A stretch of 64,000 nt of DNA. It comes from an uncultured Kiritimatiellota bacterium. Lineage in GTDB: Bacteria > Verrucomicrobiota > Kiritimatiellia > RFP12 > DVOR01. Below, one piece after another: positions 29,001 to 40,044 of this stretch (position 1 is the first letter of the stretch; each line of letters starts with the position of its first letter). The notes below the pieces were generated by a model, which was not told the origin of the DNA, made no database searches, and worked only from the letters and a program-made list of their open reading frames with translations. A program made the translations under genes and the position numbers. The DNA is taken from contig CALXMT010000001.1 in assembly GCA_944389545.1 (NCBI GenBank), forward strand, positions 62,001-126,000, in the 5' to 3' direction.

Positions 29001-29192
29001 ATGAGTGCAATCGGTGCGGGTCTTGCGGCTATCGGCGCGGGCATTGGCATTGGTTTGGCCGCTTGGGGCGCCTTGAACGGTATGGCCCGCCAGCCTGAAA
29101 TGTCGGGCAAGTTGCAGACCGCGATGTTGATCGCCGCGGCACTGGTCGAAGGCGTGGCCCTCTTCGCCGTCGTGCTTGCCTTCATCAAGTAA
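29001..29192 (+). CDS. atpE: F-type ATP synthase subunit c
   Basis: A 63-residue hairpin of two membrane helices around the polar loop ARQPE, with a glycine-rich first helix (GAGIGIGLAA). The ion-binding glutamate is in AALVEGVALFA. The residues after it (G-V) do not match the Glu-Ser/Thr-Thr pattern of Na+-coupled rings, so proton coupling is inferred. The protein is short, as usual for this subunit. Confidence 0.96.
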   Translation: MSAIGAGLAAIGAGIGIGLAAWGALNGMARQPEMSGKLQTAMLIAAALVEGVALFAVVLAFIK

Positions 29193-29207
29193 GCCTGAGG
29201 CGTTCAT

Positions 29208-29747
29208 ATGGAGACGCCGTTCATTTTGGCTTCAGCCGCGCAAAGCGCGGACACCAGCTCGGTGATGAACTTCAACGAGCTGGTTGTTGCGCTCACGTGG
29301 TTGGCCTTCCTCATCGCCTTCGTGGTGCTGGGCAAGCTCCTCTGGAAGCCCATCCTGCGCTACCTCGAGAGCCGTGAGGAGGAAATCCGCTCGTCCCTCG
29401 ACGATGCCGCCGCAGCCCGCAAGGCCGCCGAGGAGGCCGACGCCAAGGCCGCCCAGACCATCGCCGACGCCGAACGCGACGCCCGCGCCCAAGCCGACTC
29501 CATCGCCGCCGCCACGCGCAAGCACATCGCCGAGATGGAGACCGAGGCCCGCGAGGCCATCGCCGCCAAGCGCCGCGCCGCGGATGTCGCCCTTGAGGAA
29601 GAGCGCGCCGCCGCCATGCGCAAGCTCTCCGAAAAGGCCGGTGGCGAAATCGCCGCCGCCCTGGAACGGATGCTCCCCGGTCTGCTGACCGACGCGCAAC
29701 GGCAGGATTATCAAGACAAGATCGCCGCCGACGTGCGGCTCGGCTGA
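29208..29747 (+). CDS. atpF: F-type ATP synthase subunit b
   Basis: The peripheral stalk subunit. One N-terminal membrane helix (LVVALTWLAFLIAFVVLGKL) is followed by a long Ala/Glu/Arg-rich coiled coil, with little other sequence conservation, as usual. 179 residues. Its place between atpE and atpH confirms the identity. Confidence 0.94.
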   Translation: METPFILASAAQSADTSSVMNFNELVVALTWLAFLIAFVVLGKLLWKPILRYLESREEEIRSSLDDAAAARKAAEEADAKAAQTIADAERDARAQADSIAAATRKHIAEMETEAREAIAAKRRAADVALEEERAAAMRKLSEKAGGEIAAALERMLPGLLTDAQRQDYQDKIAADVRLG

Positions 29748-29755
29748 GGCACACG

Positions 29756-30298
29756 ATGGTAAACGAAGAGGAAGCCGTCCGCCCCTACGCCCGCGCCTTG
29801 GTGCAAGCCGCCACGGACATGGGTTGCCTGGGGCGTGTGCGCGAAGACATGGACGCGTTGGCGGCTCAGTGGGAAGGTTCCAAGACCTTCCGCGACTGGG
29901 CGCACGCCTTCCACAGTCTGCCGCGCGCGGAGCACCGCAAACAGATTGACGCCGTCTGGGGTGAGACGATGGCCCCGCCCACCCTGGTCTTGCTGGAGGC
30001 CCTCTCCGTCAACGGCCTGATGGGCACGGTGCCAAACGTCGTCAAGAGCTTCCGCCGCTTCGCGGACAAGGCCGAGGGACGGTTGGACGTGGCGCTCGTC
30101 TTCGCCGCGCCCCCCACCCCCGCAACGGAGGCCAGTCTGCGCGAGAAGGCCCTCGCGGCCTACGGCGCGAAGACGCGCGTGACCGTGACGGTCGATCCGC
30201 GCCTGGGCGCCGGCCTGGTGGTGCGCGCGGGCCACACCCAAATCGACGGTTCCCTGGCGGGGCGTCTGCGTCGTCTGCGCCAAGCCTTTGCACTTTGA
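29756..30298 (+). CDS. atpH: F-type ATP synthase subunit delta
   Basis: The OSCP-like delta subunit joins the peripheral stalk to the top of F1. The N-terminus (RPYARALVQAA) and the C-terminal VTVDPRLGAGLVVRAGHTQI block, near residues 142-161, are typical. 180 residues. It sits between atpF and atpA. Confidence 0.93.
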   Translation: MVNEEEAVRPYARALVQAATDMGCLGRVREDMDALAAQWEGSKTFRDWAHAFHSLPRAEHRKQIDAVWGETMAPPTLVLLEALSVNGLMGTVPNVVKSFRRFADKAEGRLDVALVFAAPPTPATEASLREKALAAYGAKTRVTVTVDPRLGAGLVVRAGHTQIDGSLAGRLRRLRQAFAL

Positions 30299-30310
30299 GG
30301 ATGATTATCG

Positions 30311-31837
30311 ATGAAGACCCAATTGAAACCCGATGAGCTCTCCGCCCTCCTGCGCCAACGCATGGAAGGCGTGGACAAGCGCATCGACACCACCGAGTTC
30401 GGCACCGTGCTCACCGTCGGCGATGGTATCGCCCGCGTGGACGGTTTGGAAGGCGTCATGTACAACGAGCTGGTCGAGACCGAGAACGGCGTGGCCGGCC
30501 TGGCGCTGAACCTGGAGGAGGACGTGGTGGGCATCGCCGTCCTCGACAGCGACATCAACGTGCGCGAAGGCGACCGCTTCCACCGCACCGGCCGCGTCGT
30601 CTCCGTGCCCGCGGGCCCCGCCCTCACCGGCCGCGTGGTCGACGCCCTCGGCCGCCCGCTTGACGGCAAGGGCGCCATCGCCGCCGACGCCCAGATGCCC
30701 GTCGAGGCCGCCGCAGCCTCCATCATCGAGCGTCGCAACGTCGACACCCCGATGCAGACCGGTCTGGTGGCCATCGACGCCCTCACCCCCATCGGCCGCG
30801 GCCAGCGCGAACTCATCATCGGCGACCGCAAGACCGGCAAGACCACCATCGCCATCGACGCCATCCTCAATCAGAAGGGCGGCGACGTCCACTGCTTCTA
30901 TGTGGCCATCGGCCAGAAGCTCTCCACCGTGGCGGCTCTCCACAAGCAGTTGGAAGACGCCGGGGCCATGGAATACACCACCATCATCCTGGCCAACGCC
31001 TCCGAGCCCGCCCCGTTGCAGTACCTCGCGCCCTACGCCGGCTGCGCCATGGCCGAATACTGGATGAACCGCGGCGGCCACGCCCTCGTCATCTATGACG
31101 ACCTGACCAAGCACGCCCAGGCCTACCGCCAGATGTCCCTGCTCCTGCGCCGTCCCCCGGGCCGTGAAGCCTTCCCCGGCGACGTCTTCTACCTCCACAG
31201 CCGTCTGCTGGAGCGCGCCGCGCAGCTCTCCGACGAGAAGGGCGGCGGCAGCATGACCGCCCTGCCCATCGTCGAGACCCAGGCCAACGACATCTCCGCC
31301 TACATCCCCACGAACGTCATCTCCATCACCGACGGCCAAATCTTCTTGGAGGCCGGCCTCTTCCACGAAGGCCAGCGCCCCGCCATCAACCCCGGCATCT
31401 CCGTCTCCCGCGTGGGCGGCGACGCCCAGGTGAAGGCCATGAAGAAGGTCGCCGGCCCGCTCCGCGTGATGTTGGCGCAGTACCGCGAACTCGAGGCCTT
31501 CTCCTCCTTCTCGTCCGACCTCGACGCCGGCACGCTGGAGCAGCTGGCCACCGGCCGCGCGCTGATGCACGCCATCCGCCAGATGCCCGGCAGCCCGAAG
31601 TCCGTCGCCGAACAGGTGGCCGACCTTTACGCCGGCACGAACAAGTGGCTGGTCCGCATCCCCGTCACCCGTCTGCCCGAGGCCCTCAAGGCCATCCACG
31701 TCGCCCTCAGCGAGTCCGCCACCGGCCAGGCCTATGACGCGCGTTTCCGCAAGAGCCCCGTGTTGGACGACGAGCTCAAGGGTTTGCTCGACGACCTCAT
31801 GAAGGAAGTGCTCACGCCCTTCCAGCAAAAGAAGTAA
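30311..31837 (+). CDS. atpA: F-type ATP synthase subunit alpha
   Basis: The nucleotide-binding but non-catalytic F1 subunit. It has the P-loop GDRKTGKT (about residues 174-181), the QKLSTVAAL region and the [21 protein letters not shown] block. The arginine finger lies in ISVSRVGG. 508 residues, complete. Confidence 0.97.
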   Translation: MKTQLKPDELSALLRQRMEGVDKRIDTTEFGTVLTVGDGIARVDGLEGVMYNELVETENGVAGLALNLEEDVVGIAVLDSDINVREGDRFHRTGRVVSVPAGPALTGRVVDALGRPLDGKGAIAADAQMPVEAAAASIIERRNVDTPMQTGLVAIDALTPIGRGQRELIIGDRKTGKTTIAIDAILNQKGGDVHCFYVAIGQKLSTVAALHKQLEDAGAMEYTTIILANASEPAPLQYLAPYAGCAMAEYWMNRGGHALVIYDDLTKHAQAYRQMSLLLRRPPGREAFPGDVFYLHSRLLERAAQLSDEKGGGSMTALPIVETQANDISAYIPTNVISITDGQIFLEAGLFHEGQRPAINPGISVSRVGGDAQVKAMKKVAGPLRVMLAQYRELEAFSSFSSDLDAGTLEQLATGRALMHAIRQMPGSPKSVAEQVADLYAGTNKWLVRIPVTRLPEALKAIHVALSESATGQAYDARFRKSPVLDDELKGLLDDLMKEVLTPFQQKK

Positions 31838-31843
31838 TCGGCC

Positions 31844-32716
31844 ATGCCCAGTCTGCGCGAGTATAACGAGCGTTTGGCCTCGATGGCCAGCATGGGGCGC
31901 GTCACCGGCACCATGAAGTTGGTCGCCGGCTCGCACCTCCATCGCGTGCAGAGCGACCTGGCCAAGCCGGAAGGCTTCACGCGCTCCCTCTTCGCCTTGG
32001 CGAACGTGGTCATGCAGCCCCGCTTCGCCAAGCACCGCTACCTCCAGCCCCCGCCGGAGAAGGACAGCAAGATCCTCCTAATCGTGATGAGCGCCGACCG
32101 CGGCCTCTGCGGCGGATTCAACACCTCCGTCGTCCGCGCCGTCAAGGAGTTCCACGCCAAGAACGGTGCCCGCGCCGCGAAGATCGACCACCTCTACGTC
32201 GGCCAAAAGGCCTACGGCGTGCTCAAGAACGAGTTCCCCGGCCTCTCGAAGGTGATTCCCGCCTCCAGCCACCCCGACGTGAAGGACTCCGACCGCGTGG
32301 CCAAGTTCGTCATGCGCCTCTTCCACTGGAAGTTCTACGATGAGGTCTGGCTGATCTCCAACCACTTCGTCAATTCCATGACGAACGACTGCCGCACCGA
32401 GCGCCTCCTGCCCGATGCCCGCCCGCCCGTGCCGAAGGTCAAGGCCGAGCCTATGGCTCTGCCGGAGAACATCGAGCCCAACGACGAGCGCCTCTTGGAG
32501 AACATCGTCTACCTCTGGATTCAGCTCTCCATCTACTACGCAATGCTCCACTCCGCGACCGGCGAGCTCGCCGCACGCGTCATGGCCATGGACAACTCTA
32601 CCATGAACCTCCAGACCATGATCAAAGACCTCAAGACCCAGCGCAACCGCGCCCGCCAGGCCGCCATCACCAACGAACTTACCGAAATCGTCTCCGGCGC
32701 AGAGGCGCTGAACTGA
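31844..32716 (+). CDS. atpG: F-type ATP synthase subunit gamma
   Basis: The central rotor. The N-terminal coiled coil (LREYNERLASMASMGRVTGTM) and the C-terminal helix (MDNSTMNLQTMIKDL) are the parts that run through the alpha3beta3 ring. The SADRGLCGGFNTS block is the family signature. 290 residues, placed between atpA and atpD as in the classic operon. Confidence 0.96.
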   Translation: MPSLREYNERLASMASMGRVTGTMKLVAGSHLHRVQSDLAKPEGFTRSLFALANVVMQPRFAKHRYLQPPPEKDSKILLIVMSADRGLCGGFNTSVVRAVKEFHAKNGARAAKIDHLYVGQKAYGVLKNEFPGLSKVIPASSHPDVKDSDRVAKFVMRLFHWKFYDEVWLISNHFVNSMTNDCRTERLLPDARPPVPKVKAEPMALPENIEPNDERLLENIVYLWIQLSIYYAMLHSATGELAARVMAMDNSTMNLQTMIKDLKTQRNRARQAAITNELTEIVSGAEALN

Positions 32717-34174
<1,458 letters not shown>

Positions 34175-34183
34175 GGCAACCCC

Positions 34184-34450
34184 ATGGATACGCCCTTCCA
34201 CTTCAGCATCGAGACCCCTTCCGGCGTCTTCATCGAGGGCGACGACATCACCGCCGTCGAGGTCTCCACCTCCGTCGGCAAGCTCGGCGTCCTCGCCCGG
34301 CACGAGCCCATGGTCGCGGCCTGCCCCCCCGGCATCATCCGCGTCCGCCAAGGCGGTGAATGGGTCTCCTTCCGCACCTCCCGCGCCATCTTGGTGACGG
34401 ACGGCAAGTCGGCCAAACTCCTCACCCCTCTGGCCCGCCTCGCGGTTTGA
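34184..34450 (+). CDS. atpC: F-type ATP synthase subunit epsilon, short form
   Basis: An 88-residue protein equal to the N-terminal beta-sandwich of epsilon (FHFSIETPSGVFIEGD, then VGKLGVLARHEPMVA and GIIRVRQGGEWVSF). The usual 130-140-residue protein has a C-terminal helical hairpin that inhibits ATP hydrolysis; here the frame stops before it. Similar short forms are known in Chlorobium. It is the last gene of the operon. Confidence 0.92.
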   Translation: MDTPFHFSIETPSGVFIEGDDITAVEVSTSVGKLGVLARHEPMVAACPPGIIRVRQGGEWVSFRTSRAILVTDGKSAKLLTPLARLAV

Positions 34451-34475
34451 CATCGCACCTTGCTCCCAGACAAAG

Positions 34476-34505
34476 CGGCCCCACGCACTCGCGCGGGGCC
34501 GTTTT
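34476..34505 (+). terminator. Terminator of the atp operon
   Basis: A 7-bp stem CGGCCCC/GGGGCCG (34476-34482 with 34495-34501) is followed by TTTTGTTT. Confidence 0.85.
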
Positions 34506-34535
34506 GTTTCCACACCCCCTCCTTCGGGCCAATAG

Positions 34536-34687
34536 TGTCCGGGGAATAGGTGGAACCGCAAAGACGCGAAGGGAGGCGCGAAACGGAGGGCGGCGGGCGC
34601 GGTCAGCGGCGAAGCCGCCGTCCAATCAGCTAATCAGCCAATTCAGCTAATCAGCAGGCGCTCCGTCGGAGCGCCTGCGTCTTTGCG
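34536..34687. repeat. MITE-like repeat between atpC and rpmH
   Basis: It opens with TGTCCGGGG (34536-34544), then CCGCAAAGACGC (34556-34567), and closes with the inverted GCGTCTTTGCG (34677-34687). Inside are the module also found near 42817-42860 (CGCGAAACGGAGGGCGGCGG), a short CAGCTAATCAGC duplication and an apical hairpin CAGGCGCTCC/GGAGCGCCTG. No protein is encoded. Confidence 0.8.
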
Positions 34688-34729
34688 ACCCCATTCTCCC
34701 CAAACGCACTGGGTGGCCGATAAAGCGAT

Positions 34730-34758
34730 TTGACGTAGATCTAATTTTTTGCTATTAT
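34730..34758 (+). promoter_or_regulatory. Promoter of rpmH-rnpA-yidD-yidC
   Basis: TTGACG (34730-34735) and TATTAT (34753-34758) lie 17 bp apart, followed by GAGAGGA before the rpmH ATG. Near-consensus. Confidence 0.8.
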
Positions 34759-34804
34759 TTCGCGCAATTGTTTCAGTTACCCCTTTTGAGAGAGGATTTA
34801 ACCC

Positions 34805-34942
34805 ATGAAGATGACCTGGCAACCTTCCAAGATCAAGCGCGTGCGCAAGATTGGTTTCCGTGCGCGTATGGCCACCAAGGGCGGCCGTCAGATTCTGGCC
34901 CGCCGTCGTGCGAAGGGTCGTAAGGCGTTGGTGCACGCTTAA
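34805..34942 (+). CDS. rpmH: Ribosomal protein bL34
   Basis: A 45-codon gene encoding bL34 of the large ribosomal subunit. It starts [18 protein letters not shown] and continues with [21 protein letters not shown], the nearly invariant bL34 signature rich in Arg and Lys. It has a good ribosome site and promoter just upstream. Its place before rnpA is the classic arrangement, which in many bacteria is near dnaA; dnaA is not seen here. Confidence 0.96.
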   Translation: MKMTWQPSKIKRVRKIGFRARMATKGGRQILARRRAKGRKALVHA

Positions 34943-34978
34943 AGGATTTGGGGCCAATCGCCCACTTGTGCAGTCGTT

Positions 34979-35395
34979 ATGAGCGGCAACGCTTATGCGA
35001 ACGGGCACGCGGGAGGCAACGATGGCTTGCCTCCTTTTTTTCGTTTTGCGCCGTATCGTCTGCCGAGCGCGCGCTATGCGGTGGTCTTTGAGCGTGGGGA
35101 CTCGAAGGCCTGCGGCTCGATGGTGTTGAAGTGGATTCCCAACGGCTTGGACAAGACGTGTCTGGGGGTGGTGTCCACCAAGAAGGTCTTCCGCCTGGCG
35201 GTGACGCGCAGCCGGGTCCGCCGCCTGATGCGTGAGGCCTTTCGCCTGGAGCGACCGGGGCTGAAGCCCGGGTTTGACCTGGTGCTGATGGGGCGGAGCC
35301 GCCTGGCGGGGCAAGATTGCAACCAGACGCGGCGCGACCTCCTTTGGCTTTGCCGTAAGGCAGGGCTCCTGGCCGAGGGCAACGACCATGCGTAA
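34979..35395 (+). CDS. rnpA: Ribonuclease P protein component
   Basis: The protein cofactor of RNase P, which matures the 5' ends of tRNAs. The conserved basic helix reads VTRSRVRRLMREAFRL, a variant of the usual RNR motif, preceded by LGVVSTKKVFRLA. A 17-residue N-terminal tail rich in Gly and Asn comes before the core. 138 residues. It overlaps yidD by eight bases. Confidence 0.92.
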   Translation: MSGNAYANGHAGGNDGLPPFFRFAPYRLPSARYAVVFERGDSKACGSMVLKWIPNGLDKTCLGVVSTKKVFRLAVTRSRVRRLMREAFRLERPGLKPGFDLVLMGRSRLAGQDCNQTRRDLLWLCRKAGLLAEGNDHA

Positions 35396-35651
35396 GGCGC
35401 TGACGGAGGCGATGGTGGCGATGGTGCGCTTCTATCAGCAGGCCCTGCACGGTCTCGTGGGTTACGGCAATTGCCGTTTCTCGCCCACCTGCTCGGAATA
35501 CATGGTGCAGGCCCTGCGGACACATGGGCCGGTGCGGGGATTGGGTCTGGGCCTGTGGCGAATTTTGCGATGCAACCCCTTCTGTAAGGGCGGTTATGAC
35601 CCGGTGCCTCCCCCGAGGCGCCGCAAACAAGAAAGAACGACCGATGAATAA
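35388..35651 (+). CDS. yidD: Membrane protein insertion efficiency factor YidD
   Basis: A small (87-residue) peripheral membrane protein that helps YidC-dependent insertion. The conserved core is visible: CRFSPTCSEYMVQALRTHG, then LWRILRCNPFCKGGYDPVP, with three paired cysteines. It overlaps rnpA and yidC at its two ends. Confidence 0.95.
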   Translation: MRKALTEAMVAMVRFYQQALHGLVGYGNCRFSPTCSEYMVQALRTHGPVRGLGLGLWRILRCNPFCKGGYDPVPPPRRRKQERTTDE

Positions 35652-37371
35652 GACCGAGAAGATCTGGGTGGCCGTGTTGGTGGCCGCGCTCTTGGGCTAC
35701 ATCTTCCTGCAGATGCGCCAGCCGGAGCAGCCCGCCGAACCTGTGCCGCAACAGGCGAATCAGGCCCAACAGGCGCAATCCGCGCCCGAAGCCGGCGCCA
35801 AGCCCGCCGAAATCAAGGCTCCCGCAGAGCAGGCCGCCCCCAAGGCCGAGACAACGCCCGCCGCGCCTCAGCCGCCGGCCGTGCCGCTCGCCTATCAAAC
35901 GCTCTCCAACGACAAGGTGACGCTCTCCTTCGCCAACTATGGCGCCAAGCTGACCAAAGCCGAGCTGAAGGATTACCCCGAAAAGAACGAGGAAGGCTCC
36001 GGCCCTGTGGTCATGGAGACGGGGAGCCTGCTCAACCTCGTCTTCCCCGGCGAGACCGACCCGTTGATTTATGCGCTCGATAAGCGTGACGACCGCACGC
36101 TCATCGCCACCGCGACCTTGAAGACCGGCGCCACCGTGACGCGCACCATCACGTTGGACGATGCCTACACCGTGACGGTCAAAGATGCCTTCTCCGCCAC
36201 CGACAATGCGGATTTGCCAGCCTATACCTTCAATGCCGGCCGTTGCATGTTGCCGAACCAAGGGAACGAAATCCTGGGTGCCGACTTGATGGCCGCCGGC
36301 GAAAGCGAGGCCGAACACTTCGAAGGCAGCCTCGGCGATCTGCTCGGCGCGCCCAGCGCCTTCCTGGGGTGCGGCACGGCCTCCGACCCCACGGGCGTGG
36401 CCCTCTCCAAGACCAATTCCTTCCCCAATCAAACGTGGGTGGCGCTGAAGAATCGCTTTTTCGTTGCGCTGGTCCAGCCGCAGTCGCCCGAGACCGTCAA
36501 CCTGACCGTCGCCCGCGAGAATCGCCAGGACAAGCTCCACATCAACGAAGTCTCTGCGACCATCAACCAGCCCGCCATCCACCTTCAGCCCGGCCAGACG
36601 CACGAGATGACCACCCGTCTCTACGTCGGCCCGAAGGAGTATTCCCGTCTGGCCGACTTCGGCGCTGACGCGAAGGACGTGATGGACTTCGGTTGGTGGG
36701 CGTGGTTCCGCTGGATCTGCGTCCTCCTGCTCTGGGTGCTCAACGCCTTCTACGCCCTCATCCCCAACTACGGCGTGGCCATCATCCTGCTCACGCTGTT
36801 GGTCCGCATCATCTTCTGGCCGCTCACCCGTAAGAGCACGCTGGCCATGCGCAAGATGACCGCCATCCAGCCCCAGATGAAGGAAATCCAGGCCAAGTTC
36901 AAGGACAATCCGCAGAAGATGCAGCAGGAGACCTTCAAGCTCTACCGCGACAACAAGGTCAACCCCTTCTCCAGCTGCCTGCCGCTCCTCATCCAGATCC
37001 CCATCTTCATCGCGCTCTTCATCGTCCTGCGTTCCGCGGTTGAGCTCCGTTTCGCCGGCTTCCTCTGGATCTCTGACCTCACCCAGCCCGAGAACCTCTT
37101 CGCCGGCGTTCTGCCCCTGCCGCTGAACACCCTCCCCATCCTCACCGCCGTGACGATGGGCCTGCAGACGCACCTCAGCCCCTCCACCGGCGACCCCGCC
37201 CAGAAACGCATGATGACGTGGATGATGCCCATCATGATGCTCTTCTTCTTCTACTCCATGCCCTCGGCCCTCTGCCTCTACTGGACGGTCTCCCAGGCCC
37301 TCTCCATCATCCAGATGTGGCACATTCAGCGCACCACCGCCAAGGAACAGGCCGCCGCCCTCGCGAAATAA
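35644..37371 (+). CDS. yidC: Membrane protein insertase YidC
   Basis: YidC inserts and folds inner-membrane proteins, among them the ATP synthase c subunit. After one N-terminal membrane helix comes a Pro/Ala/Gln-rich linker, then the large periplasmic P1 domain of Gram-negative YidC (about residues 90-340), then the conserved C-terminal core with five membrane segments (NYGVAIILLTLLVRIIFWPL, the KDNPQKMQQETFKLYRDNKV loop, PSALCLYWTVSQALSIIQ). The ATG at 35644 lies inside the end of yidD. 575 residues. Confidence 0.95.
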   Translation: MNKTEKIWVAVLVAALLGYIFLQMRQPEQPAEPVPQQANQAQQAQSAPEAGAKPAEIKAPAEQAAPKAETTPAAPQPPAVPLAYQTLSNDKVTLSFANYGAKLTKAELKDYPEKNEEGSGPVVMETGSLLNLVFPGETDPLIYALDKRDDRTLIATATLKTGATVTRTITLDDAYTVTVKDAFSATDNADLPAYTFNAGRCMLPNQGNEILGADLMAAGESEAEHFEGSLGDLLGAPSAFLGCGTASDPTGVALSKTNSFPNQTWVALKNRFFVALVQPQSPETVNLTVARENRQDKLHINEVSATINQPAIHLQPGQTHEMTTRLYVGPKEYSRLADFGADAKDVMDFGWWAWFRWICVLLLWVLNAFYALIPNYGVAIILLTLLVRIIFWPLTRKSTLAMRKMTAIQPQMKEIQAKFKDNPQKMQQETFKLYRDNKVNPFSSCLPLLIQIPIFIALFIVLRSAVELRFAGFLWISDLTQPENLFAGVLPLPLNTLPILTAVTMGLQTHLSPSTGDPAQKRMMTWMMPIMMLFFFYSMPSALCLYWTVSQALSIIQMWHIQRTTAKEQAAALAK

Positions 37372-37390
37372 GCCTGGCCCCCAACCCCAC

Positions 37391-37426
37391 AAAAAGCCCC
37401 GACCACCCGGCCAGGGCTTTTTCTTT
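37391..37426 (+). terminator. Terminator after yidC
   Basis: AAAAAGCCC (37391-37399) pairs with GGGCTTTTT (37414-37422), followed by a T-rich tract; the A-run may make it work in both directions. Confidence 0.85.
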
Positions 37427-38365
37427 TGCCGAAGGTTCCTTACGCCACACGCCGAGACGGATTGGAAGTCGCCAAAGAAGCACGGAAGGGAGACGTCGTC
37501 TTCGTCGACAGCTGGACTGACAAAACGAACAAGGCGGCAACAATAAACGCGCTCTGCGCGATTATCGACACAGAGGACGAAACCATCCTCGTCTCAATCA
37601 TCGCGAAGGATAACTCGTGGAAGAAAGCGGCCACACTCGAGAGCATCAAAACAACAACGCTCTACTCCTTAAGCGCAAAGACGGAGCCGCTGACCCGACC
37701 GTATGAAAGGCCGCAGACCGGCTCCGCCCTTGACACCATTACTGTAGCATACCCGCGAAAACGGTGGCAAGAGGTTTCCCAAGAAGAGCTCGAAAAACAC
37801 AACGCGCGCTCCTCCCTCAGCGGATGGTTCCGTCAGCGGCGGAAGGCGAGGCGATACGGCGATAGAAAACGGCTTCAGCATCGTCTACACCAACGAGTTC
37901 TCCGACAAGAGCAAGGCCAAGAAGGGCGGACTCTCGCAGGAGCAATACGCCGACATCTGGAACGAGGCCATGCGACAAATCTGGCAGGAGGTCGGCCAAG
38001 AGAACGCGAGCATCGCCTACGTTGACCGAGGGAAGAAAGACGCGGCGGATGTCGTCATCGCAATCGGCAAAGCCAGAGACGTTCTCGAGCAGGCAATAAA
38101 AAATGTCAGAGGGGAAGAAAAACCGAGAACGCAGAATGCGAACCGAGCGACCCCTTCTGACACCACTACTATCGCAAATCCGAACGCGGAAGTCAACAAC
38201 GAAGTCGACCCGCAGGCGACGAGCGCGAGACAGAAGGACGCGCACGGCGTCTACCCAGACGCGTCCGGGGACATCGCGCGCGCCTCCATCGGTAGACGGC
38301 GACAGACGGAATATAGCGGCATCATCGCCAAGTACCGACCCAACCTACGAAAAGCCCATTGCTAG
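37426..38365 (+). pseudogene. Frameshifted remnant of a foreign, phage- or ICE-like gene
   Basis: Coding signal in one frame (37426 to about 37790, with LVSIIAKDNSWKKAATLES and TTTLYSLSAKTEP) switches near 37790-37800 to another frame that continues to a TAG at 38365 (ENGFSIVYTNEFSDKSK, then GGLSQEQYADIWNEAM and YSGIIAKYRPNLRKAHC). Base and codon use is A-richer than in the housekeeping genes on either side. The style (charged, low-complexity, no start with a ribosome site) recalls fragments of the very large polyvalent proteins of phages and conjugative elements, but I cannot name the family. It lies between yidC's terminator and the guaB promoter. Confidence 0.5.
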
Positions 38366-38468
38366 CCACACAACGCGTACACAGGTGGACAAACCAATCT
38401 CTTCCCTTACCATGAGACGTCTTATGTTTGTGATTACGTCACTTATAACACACGCTCAAGGAAGCCTC

Positions 38469-38499
38469 TTGCAATTGAACGGGCGGTTTGCTATATAAT
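38469..38499 (+). promoter_or_regulatory. Putative guaB promoter
   Basis: TTGCAA (38469-38474) with TATATA (38492-38497, spacing 17) or TATAAT (38494-38499, spacing 19), about 35 bp before the guaB ATG; AAAGGA is the ribosome site. Confidence 0.6.
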
Positions 38500-38529
38500 A
38501 AGAGGAAAGCGTAGCAGAAAGGATTTCAT

Positions 38530-40026
38530 ATGCGGAACGAATACTTGGACCGGTTCATGGCGCAATTCCCCTTCGAGGGCCTGACCTATGACGACGTGAC
38601 CCTGGTGACGCAGTACGCCGACTTCCTCCCCGACGACACCTCCCTCAAGACGCGCCTCACCAGCCGCCAAGAGATGAACATCCCCTTCATGTCCGCCGCC
38701 ATGGACACGGTGACCGAGGCCCCCATGGCCATCGCGATGGCCCTCGCCGGCGGCATCGGCTGCATCCACAAGAACCTCGACGAAGAAGAGCAGGCCCATC
38801 AGGTGGCCCGCGTGAAGCACTACCTCAACGGCCTCATCGAGCGCCCCGTCTGCTTCCACCAGAACGACGAGGTGGCCTACCTCCTCTCCGAGAAGAAGCG
38901 CCGCGGCCTCAAGTTCGGCGGCTTCCCCATCCTCGACGACCAGGACCGCCTGGTGGGCATGATTTCGGGGAAAGACCTGCGCTACTCCGACCGCGGCAGC
39001 GAGAAGCTCTCCGCCGTCATGACCAAGGCCACCGTCACCGCCGCCCCCGGCACCTCCCTCGAGGAGGCCTACCGCATCATGCGCGAGCACAAGATCGGCA
39101 AGCTCCCCCTCGTGGACAAGGACGGCCGCCTGGCCGGCCTCTACTCCTACACCGACGTCCAGCAGCTCATCGAGAACCAGAACCCCGCCTACAACCGCGA
39201 CGCCAAGCACCGCCTCCGCGTCTCGGCCTCCGTCTCCGGCGGCTCCGGCGACTACCAGCGCATGGAGCGCCTCGCCCAGGAAGAGGTCGACGTCGTGGTC
39301 GTCGACTCCGCCCACGGCCACACCAAGGGCATCATGGACATGGTGCGTTGGATCGCCAAGCACTATCCCGACATCGACATCATCGCCGGCAACATCGCCA
39401 CCTCCGAGGCCGCCATCGCCCTGCGCGACGCCGGCGCCCACGCCGTCAAGGTCGGCATCGGCCCCGGCTCCATCTGCACCACCCGCGTGGTCTGCGGCGT
39501 CGGCATCCCGCAGCTCACCGCCATCTACAACGCCCGCAAGGCCCTCGAGGGTTCCATCCCCGTCATCGGTGACGGCGGCATCAAGCTCTCCGGCGACGTC
39601 CCCAAGGCCATCACCGCCGGCGCCGACTGCGTCATGCTCGGCTCCGTCCTGGCCGGTTGCGAAGAAAGCCCCGGCGAGAAGATTCTCAACGGCGGCCGCC
39701 AGTACGTCGTTTACCGCGGCATGGGCTCCCTCGCCGCCCTCAAGAACGGCAAAGGCTCCCGCGCCCGTTACTTCCAGGACAACGAGACCGACGACGAGCT
39801 CGTGCCTCAGGGCATCGAAGGCATGGTCCCCTACTCCGGCCCTGTGCATCGCATCATGACGCAGTTCTGCGGCGGCCTGCGCAGCACGCTGGGTTACTGC
39901 GGGTGCCGCACCATCGCCGAGCTCCAGGAGCGTGGCCAGTTCTACCGCGTCACGGCCAACGGCGTGCGCGAGGCCCACCCCCACGACGTCACCATCACCA
40001 AGGAAGCCCCCAACTACCGCTCGTAA
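38530..40026 (+). CDS. guaB: Inosine-5'-monophosphate dehydrogenase
   Basis: GuaB oxidises IMP to XMP with NAD+, the committed step to GMP. The TIM barrel contains the catalytic cysteine loop [12 protein letters not shown] near residues 310-321. Two CBS domains (about residues 100-215) are inserted after the first strands. The flap region ([16 protein letters not shown]) and [23 protein letters not shown] are typical. 498 residues. A 19-bp gap separates it from the following ATPase gene. Confidence 0.96.
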   Translation: MRNEYLDRFMAQFPFEGLTYDDVTLVTQYADFLPDDTSLKTRLTSRQEMNIPFMSAAMDTVTEAPMAIAMALAGGIGCIHKNLDEEEQAHQVARVKHYLNGLIERPVCFHQNDEVAYLLSEKKRRGLKFGGFPILDDQDRLVGMISGKDLRYSDRGSEKLSAVMTKATVTAAPGTSLEEAYRIMREHKIGKLPLVDKDGRLAGLYSYTDVQQLIENQNPAYNRDAKHRLRVSASVSGGSGDYQRMERLAQEEVDVVVVDSAHGHTKGIMDMVRWIAKHYPDIDIIAGNIATSEAAIALRDAGAHAVKVGIGPGSICTTRVVCGVGIPQLTAIYNARKALEGSIPVIGDGGIKLSGDVPKAITAGADCVMLGSVLAGCEESPGEKILNGGRQYVVYRGMGSLAALKNGKGSRARYFQDNETDDELVPQGIEGMVPYSGPVHRIMTQFCGGLRSTLGYCGCRTIAELQERGQFYRVTANGVREAHPHDVTITKEAPNYRS

Positions 40027-40044
40027 TCGGGCAAGGAGCGCGCC

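Noticed and set aside
34690-34810. Replication origin next to rpmH
   Set aside because: The rpmH-rnpA-yidC cluster often adjoins dnaA and oriC, but I found no dnaA gene and no cluster of TTATNCACA boxes here.
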